A program made the position numbers and the translations under genes. A DNA stretch of 64,000 bases, taken from NCBI GenBank assembly GCA_019973155.2, contig BPQB01000006.1:496001-560000 (forward strand). The letters run 5' to 3'. Source of the DNA: Phanerochaete sordida. Lineage: Eukaryota > Basidiomycota > Agaricomycetes > Polyporales > Phanerochaetaceae. Within the stretch, counting starts at the first letter, position 1. Each line of letters starts with the position of its first letter. Shown in pieces: positions 57,844 through 64,000 of the stretch. The notes under the pieces were generated by a model. The model did not search any database. It saw only the letters and a program-made list of their open reading frames with translations, and was not told the origin of the DNA.

Positions 57844-60800
57844 TCAGAGGCCTCTCCCCCACCCCCTACTGAGCCCTGGTTCCTCTCCCCGTGCCCCAGG
57901 AATAAATACGGGTGGTTGCTGCGGCTCGCCGTCCTCGTCTATGTCGCCCGTCGCCCACGCGGAGAGATTCAAGCGTGGCATCAAGCTCCCCGAGTGCGAT
58001 GCCGACACAGGTTGCGTTGCTCGCCGTATGGGCACGGGAGCCGCACTTGACCCCGCGGTAGCTGCTGTCGAGACGGCGGGCGCGGCCGACGCGCTGGCGA
58101 CCCTGAAGCTCTGCACCTTCCGGCTCAGAGCCTGCAGCACGGACTGCCTGTCGGGCCTCGCCGCCTGCGCCTCGGCAGCTGGCTGCGGGGCCGCGTCTTC
58201 GTCGTGGTTCATGAAGGTCGTGTGGATGGACGAGTCGGACAGCCCGCGCGGCCGCAGAGTGCGCTGGAGCAGAGTGTCCTGGTAGCTCTCGCGTGCGTCG
58301 GAGCCATCTGCTGGCGCGTTGTCGATGACTGCGTCCACGGCACGGGAGAGAGCCGAGTGGGGTGCCGCACGGGTCAGCGTAGCATTGCGCATGGCGGCCC
58401 GGCCAATTGTTGCACCACCTGCCAAATCGTATCGGCGTCCTGAGAGGCTGGTCGTGCGTGGTGGTTTCGGTATGACAACCCACGGGTCGCCAGTGTTTGC
58501 AGGCGGACGGGGCGCCCCCGCGAAGATATCCATCACATTCCTCGAGGAGTCGACCGTAGTAGCTGGCGAAATCGAGCTTCCACTCACACTCGCAGTGAGC
58601 ATGGGGGCTCCACCGACGCTCTCCCGGGTCGACGACGTCACCGCGCGGCCGACGGCAGAGCTAGAGAACTCGACATTCACCGTCGTTGTGGTTGCCGATA
58701 GCGCTGGTTCACGTTTGGGAACCACTCGTGTCGGTGGTCGAAGTGCGCCTCTACTGATAGGTCGCACAGGAGGTGATAGTGCCCGTGCTGCTGCATCTTC
58801 TTGATTGGGACCGCCAGGCAAGCCGAGCAACTTCGTGAGCGGCGCCATCCAACCCGCAGACGATGCTCCTGCAGAGGGCGCTTCGCCACTGCCAGCAGCG
58901 GCTTTCGACGGGTGCAACGCCATCTCGCTGACCTTCTGGGCAACTGAAGGGTCTAGTATGACATCGTTCAAGGTGACGCGAAGCTGGCCGATCTCTGCAA
59001 GCATGTCCTTGAAGAGTTTGAATAACGCGCGGAGGTCCCGCCTTGTGCACGTTGTCGTGATCTTGTCGTCTTCAAGCCACCCACGGAATTGGGTCCGCAG
59101 AGCGTTGTTCTCATTGAGAATGGAGTTTACCGTCGAGCGAGAGAGGTGAGATACGTCAGCGCCGAGGAGATTCTGTCGCTTCAGTCGGGTGGTAAGTGTC
59201 AGGGCATCGGCTTGTACCATACGGTTGAGGAGGGAAGCCGTACGATCGATGACTACGCCAATCACCGAAGGATTTGCATCCGCAAGAGTCGACGAGTCTG
59301 ACTGCGCGTCATGCGGGGATGGTTGATCGCTGGACATGTGAGGTAGGGGAGCCAAGCGGAAGGAACTGCGAGGTGTAGCGATTTCATCTGTTTGTACAGC
59401 CCGTGACCGAGTGAGCAGAAGGAGAGATTTGTGGGCTGTGGGTTTGATGGGGGATTCTGGGTCGTCTGGGTCATTCTCATCCAAGTCAAGACTCCGATGT
59501 GACGGCGCGTATCGAGAGCGACCGAACGCCGAAGTTTTGGTACCTGATACGACGGGAGACAGAGGCCTGCGAGTAGAGTCCGGTGTAAGAGGCTCCTGCC
59601 CACGACTCTCTGTCATTATGTGTGCTGAATCTCCGTGATAGCTACAACTTACAAAGACTCTCCGTGCAAAACGCTCTGAACTTGAAGCACGTTTTTCGCG
59701 CGAAGGTCCGGCTTGTGGTTGGTTCGCGAACATGGAAGTCAGCATCGACGTCGCCGGAGCTGTGCCAACGCGGAAGGGAGATGCTAGAGTAGCGCTATCG
59801 TCAAAGAGCGACGAGGTGATGCTGTTATTATCATGATGTCGTGCAGTAGAGCTATTGCCGGCCCGGTGCTCGTCGACCTCTTCCTGGAGAGTCCTGAGCT
59901 CTTCTCTAGTTTCGTCAAGCATGTGCTGAAGCTCGCTGTTGTCTCGCTTCAAGGATTCGTTGTCTGCGACAAGCGATTCCAACATTGTGTCGACTTCGTG
60001 GTCATCCGCAGATTGGCCAAGGTGCTGCAATACAGATGCATGAGCTATTACTCTCAAGGGTAATGGAAGAGAACACACTGCCTGGTGTAGAGCGCGGAGG
60101 CGTTCCCGCGCATCCTTTATAATGTCTTCCGAGATGCCGCGTCGGTGAGATCTCTCGGCCTCCAGGTCGTCACGGAGCCGGCTGACTTGTTCCTGCAACT
60201 TGGCTATGCATGTCCAATCAAAATCACGTCGGGAGCAGGATGCGCGATCTACGGACCACATTTCTCCTTCAGAGACGCAATTCGCGCTTCCGCTAGCTTC
60301 GCAGACTGGACAGCACTGTTACGCTCCTGGTGCATATCGTCCTTCTGCTGGAGGGCCGAGGCCAGCCGGGAGTCTATCCCAACGTAGCGAACATTCTGAG
60401 CAGAGAGCTGGGCTATCTTCTCCTGGGCCTGCCTCAGCTCTTCCAATGTGCTCTGATGCGTCAAGTCGATGACTTCGCTGTTGACCAAAGCTTGGGACAA
60501 CCGCTGTGACCGGCGACCACTATAAGCAGCAAGTTAGCCGGTAGGAGGTAGCTGTGCGTACCTTCTCTAGGACAGCATTCTTGCAAGACGATGAGCACGG
60601 GTCTCGCACGGTCATTGAGATGAGGCGACGCACCTCGCGAACCAGCTCCGCAACTCGTGCATCTACTTCTTCCTGCGTCCGTCTACTAGCTGAAGGGTCG
60701 TCTACGAGGTCTTGTATACTCGAGATGCTTGTGCTCAGACTATGGCCTGACTGACGTTGGGTACGAGGTTACAACGGTGCTCCCACGAGTTGGACAGACG

Positions 60801-61144
60801 GACGGACCTCGTGTCGACGGACAAACGCCTCATGCCTCTCCAAAAGTGCTTGCCCGACCTCTGTGGGCAGCCGCCTCGTCAGCCTGGGGGATCAATATGT
60901 GAGGAAGGCGCGACGCACCTGCGCTCAGGATCAAGCGGCCCTCTAACTTGTTCTTCAACGCCGCCCACGCCCTACTCGACTCGCAGTCCTCCCTGCCGCA
61001 GCAACAGGTGGTCGCGTCCGGTGGTTCGGGAGATGGGACACGGTTGAAGTTGGAAAGCGCGGCAGTCAGGTCATCGATCGTCGCCGTGACTTTGCGCAAG
61101 CTCCTCGGAGAGTCTGGTGTCCCCGGCCTGGACGTGACGGACAT
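57844..61144 (-). CDS. large coiled-coil protein of unknown function
   Basis: About 950 residues in seven or eight exons. Starts MSVTSRPGTPDSPRSLRKVT and IDDLTAALSNFNRVPSPEPP, then a short Cys-rich TCCCGREDCESSRAWAALKN. Coiled-coil segments follow (QDLVDDPSASRRTQEEVDAR, TLEELRQAQEKIAQLSAQN, DNSELQHMLDETREELRTLQ). A Ser/Pro-rich middle (TPDSTRRPLSPVVSGTKTSA), a helical region (TASLLNRMVQADALTLTTRL; DLRALFKLFKDMLAEIGQLR) and a long disordered C-terminus complete it. The order suggests a structural or scaffold protein, perhaps of spindle pole, septum or cell cortex, but nothing fixes this. It appears single-copy and complete. Confidence 0.7.
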
Positions 61145-61608
61145 TGTTCAAGTCGCGGATGCTGCACCTGGTCGACCAGCTAGTTATGTGGAGAGCGGAT
61201 ATGAGCCTCGTTGTCACCGAGCCGCTAGTTATGACATGCATGCGGGATGAGAGATGAGGGAAAGGTCAGCCGCAGCGAATTAACACGCGATAGCCACTCG
61301 ATCGCGACCGCGTCGTTCGACTGGCGGCTGGGGGCTGGTCTCTCTTCCATCGCAACCAAGCCCGGACAATAGCAGGAAAAAGTAGGATGATCTCCGTGCA
61401 GAAATAATCGCAATGTAGTAGTGTACAGCAGACTATAGAGCACACATGCTAGGCAGTAGATATTAGGGGTACCGTAGGGATTACTTTGTGACGAGCCGAT
61501 CCGAAAGCTACACCGATTGACCCTAGGAATCGCACATTAAATAGTATGCACATGCAAGGCCCGTGAAGTGACATGCAGACAAGACATGAAATAGATAACA
61601 CACCCCAA
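61145..61608. other. intergenic region
   Basis: Promoter of the coiled-coil gene and 3' flank of the Ras-GAP gene, both on the minus strand. No feature noticed. Confidence 0.45.
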
Positions 61609-64000
61609 TTATTCGATGATCTTCGCCACCAGCTCTGCGGCCCACTGAATCATCGCGATCGTGCGGGGGTCTTGTGCGAAGGGGTAAATGCTCGCAAGAC
61701 CGACCATGCCAACGTCTGCAAGCTCGTTGGCACGTGCTGATCCATTGAGCTCGTCGACGGTACCCAGCGTCGACGCCGAACCGCGTGGTATGGTTGAATA
61801 GCGTGTGTCTTGCATGGCAGTGCGGAATATATTGGAGCACGCCACGAGGATCGAGGTGTTAGTTGCATTGGCAAACGAGTCTCGGATCTTTTCTTGTAAG
61901 CATTCGAATCTGTGAGACAGTGTAAGCAAATTTCGACAAAACATGCAGAGGACAACATACGCGGTGGATACGGTATCAGGGTAAGCATAGACAATATCTG
62001 AGACGATGTTGAAGAGCATCTCTGTCTCTGTGTCGTCGCCTTGCGACGAACTCAACATGGTGGAGACGAACGCCGTCGCGTACAGAGCATGCAAGTTGTT
62101 TTCTATGCCCAGGAGTGCGAAGGGGATCCTAGACATGGTATCGTCGTCTTCCTCGACGGGGAGCGCCTCTTCTGCCATCCACGAACGGTCGGCGTCGGCA
62201 TCCTCGAGTAGCGTTTTGAATGACGTAACGGTCGTAGACAGCGGAAGGAGGGCGATGAAGAAACCAACAGCGTCTGGGCAGATAGGGGAGCCCGGGCCGT
62301 CTTGGTCGTGGTGGTGATCAGCGCAATTCCGCACGGTTATGCGAAGAAGGGTCCTGAGCGCCGTCTCGGCCGAGTCTTTCATAATCTGGTGGCGAACGCC
62401 CTTGAAAATGACGTGTGCGAGCGTGAAAGAGAAGCTAGAGCGGAATGAGAGGCCAAGCAAGTGGTCCAGCTGGGAAGCTTTCTCCTCCAAGGGCTCCCTG
62501 GCCTCCATCAACGTCGCTGCCACACCCGCTGTCTTGAAGTAGCCCTGGTCGTGCATACGTTCCGAGGTAGTCCGTAGCAGGTGGATGGCCTCGGCATACA
62601 GTCCCATGTGCCCAGACTGCAGGAGAGCCACAGCCAGCCAGAAGAGCTGTGCGAGGTATCTCGAGGTGGTGGGTAATGCGACGACGATCTTGTGGATGCA
62701 CCGGAGCATGCTGACCATGACTGTGGAGTCGGTGTCGTCGTACGCACGGAGAGCTCCCCGTAGGGCCACGAGCATTTGATAAAGCAAGTCGTCGTCGACA
62801 TCCGAGGTCGCAAGGATGCTGAGAGTGACGAACGCCCGGGTTTGGATGACAGGTGATATCTGGAACGCGGAAGATGTGACAAGCCCCATCCACCGAGCGC
62901 GCCACATGTTGAGAAGGGCTGCGATCACAAGTCAGCAATCGGTTACGACGACGCAAGCAGATGACATACATCGAGACCCAGCAAGAGCCTCCATTACCCG
63001 CGCAAGCAGCTTGGCGAGCTTCTCCAGATTCTCAAGGTACTGCCTCTCGTTGAGCGGATCGTACACCGCGTAGTCGCTAGTCGGCGTCGGACGGATGAGA
63101 CCGAAGATCTTGAGAGTTTCCGTGGTAGCGAATTCGTCCAGCAAAGACTGTATCTCCGGTGTCGCTGCTCCCTCTCCTGAGGTAGACCGAGCGAGGTACG
63201 TGGAGTGCAGCTGGTTCACAACCATGCCATAAACCGACGTCCGGACGAGAAGCTGGCCTGTGCCAGCAACCAGGCTGACAAAATGCGCGCACTCCGGTAC
63301 AAAGACTTGGCCGTGGGTAACGTGGCGGGGGAGATAGTTCGCGACGAGAGTCAGACGAGTCAAGCAGGCCAGCTCGTTCCAGTGCGTGTTGTCGGCTAAC
63401 GTCTTGGAGTTGTGGTGCGAGGTCTTGCCAAGTACCTTGCGAATCCGTGACAGCAGTCGGCCTCTGACATGGATGGATCGTAAGGCCGACATGGTATCAG
63501 CGACCGTCTCGCAGCGTTGTGAACCGATACCGCCGTCCACCGCTGCCCGCATGAGCTCATCGACTACGATGTTGACCAAGTCACTGTCAGACTCTGAGAT
63601 CTCTCTCCAGATGTACTTGTGCCCGACGGAGTGTATCTAGTAAGAGATGTGAGCGGAGGAATAGCTATGCGTGCGAGTAACTTACATCCTGGTCGCCCAC
63701 CGTGAGGTCAATCATGGAACGAACGCAATCCCGCAGTTTGGCTCCCGATTGGTCGTATAGGCGGTTCGTTGGATCGGTGAACTGGGATAAGTTCCTAACC
63801 CATGGACTCATGTACTGCAGGCAGCTGATGCGCTGAGATACGGGGAGCTTGCCGATGCCTGCTGCGACCTCTTGAATGAAGTCGAGGGTCAACTGCGGCG
63901 CAAACGCGGCAAGCTTGTCGCTGAGCTGTGAGACGAAGGCACTCGCTCTTCCGGGCACGAAGATCGCTGATACAGGATGTCAGCAAAGGCATGAATGTAA
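61609..64000 (-). CDS. neurofibromin/IRA-type Ras GTPase-activating protein, C-terminal part (5' end outside window)
   Basis: Negative regulator of Ras. This window holds only the region after the GAP and Sec14/PH domains. Recognisable neurofibromin-like blocks are QRISCLQYMSPWVRNLSQFT, IHSVGHKYIWREISESDSDL, VNIVVDELMRAAVDGGIGSQ, CETVADTMSALRSIHVRGRL and NTHWNELACLTRLTLVANYL. Next come FVSLVAGTGQLLVRTSVYGM, VVNQLHSTYLARS and SLLDEFATTETLKIFGL. The final ~440 residues are armadillo-like helices (RWMGLVTSSAFQISPVIQTR; PIQTRAFVTLSILA-type repeat) ending QWAAELVAKIIE. Introns lie near 61920-61960, 62920-62970, 63635-63690 and at the 64,000 end. The catalytic arginine region cannot be checked here. 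Confidence 0.85.

Overview
The window is nuclear DNA from a filamentous basidiomycete, most likely an agaricomycete and possibly a polypore; the order is an inference. It is GC-rich. Almost every gene is cut by several introns of about 50-70 bases with GTRNGT donors and YAG acceptors. The gene families fit: a FunK1 kinase, an Arb1-like protein, F-box/LRR proteins of mushroom type, a membrane protein with a PPxY tail, and tRNA genes with introns. I found no viral, plasmid or bacterial segment and no CRISPR array.

Layout. 1-893 holds the 3' end of delta-1-pyrroline-5-carboxylate dehydrogenase. 1.6-10 kb holds an O-methyltransferase, a cyclophilin-RRM splicing isomerase, a zinc/AT-hook nuclear protein and an Arb1-like protein. 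10.2-20.7 kb is the most rearranged part: the U5 snRNP WD40 gene (SNRNP40) is followed by a secreted lysophospholipase gene, and the block 'last two exons of SNRNP40 + lysophospholipase' appears again about 6.2 kb downstream. The first lipase copy has lost internal blocks and gained a 96-bp tandem repeat. At the start of the second block a coiled-coil gene can be spliced, in frame and in phase, onto the duplicated WD40 exons.

21-39.6 kb holds an F-box/LRR protein, a membrane-anchored phytase-type acid phosphatase with a 9-base microexon, a FunK1 kinase, an auxilin (SWA2-like), mitochondrial methionyl-tRNA synthetase, DENR/TMA22, and a membrane-anchored aspartic-peptidase-like protein that appears to lack both catalytic motifs. 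40.7-45.6 kb holds a disordered, probably mitochondrial protein and a secreted precursor of seven ~50-residue repeats separated by dibasic sites.

45.9-64 kb holds tRNA-Lys(CTT), an F-box protein, a WBP2-like GRAM/PPxY protein, two inverted tRNA-Arg(TCG) copies on either side of the Cdc7 kinase gene, a thioesterase-like protein, a single-pass membrane protein with a PPxY tail, a large coiled-coil protein, and the 3' part of a neurofibromin/IRA-type Ras-GAP that runs off the window.

Most genes are housekeeping and unrelated to each other; there is no obvious biosynthetic cluster. The best candidates for something new are the repeat precursor at 43.3-45.6 kb and the exon-shuffled coiled-coil/WD40 gene at 16.8-17.8 kb. 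Gene models were built by hand from frame continuity and splice signals; exon ends not stated explicitly are approximate.
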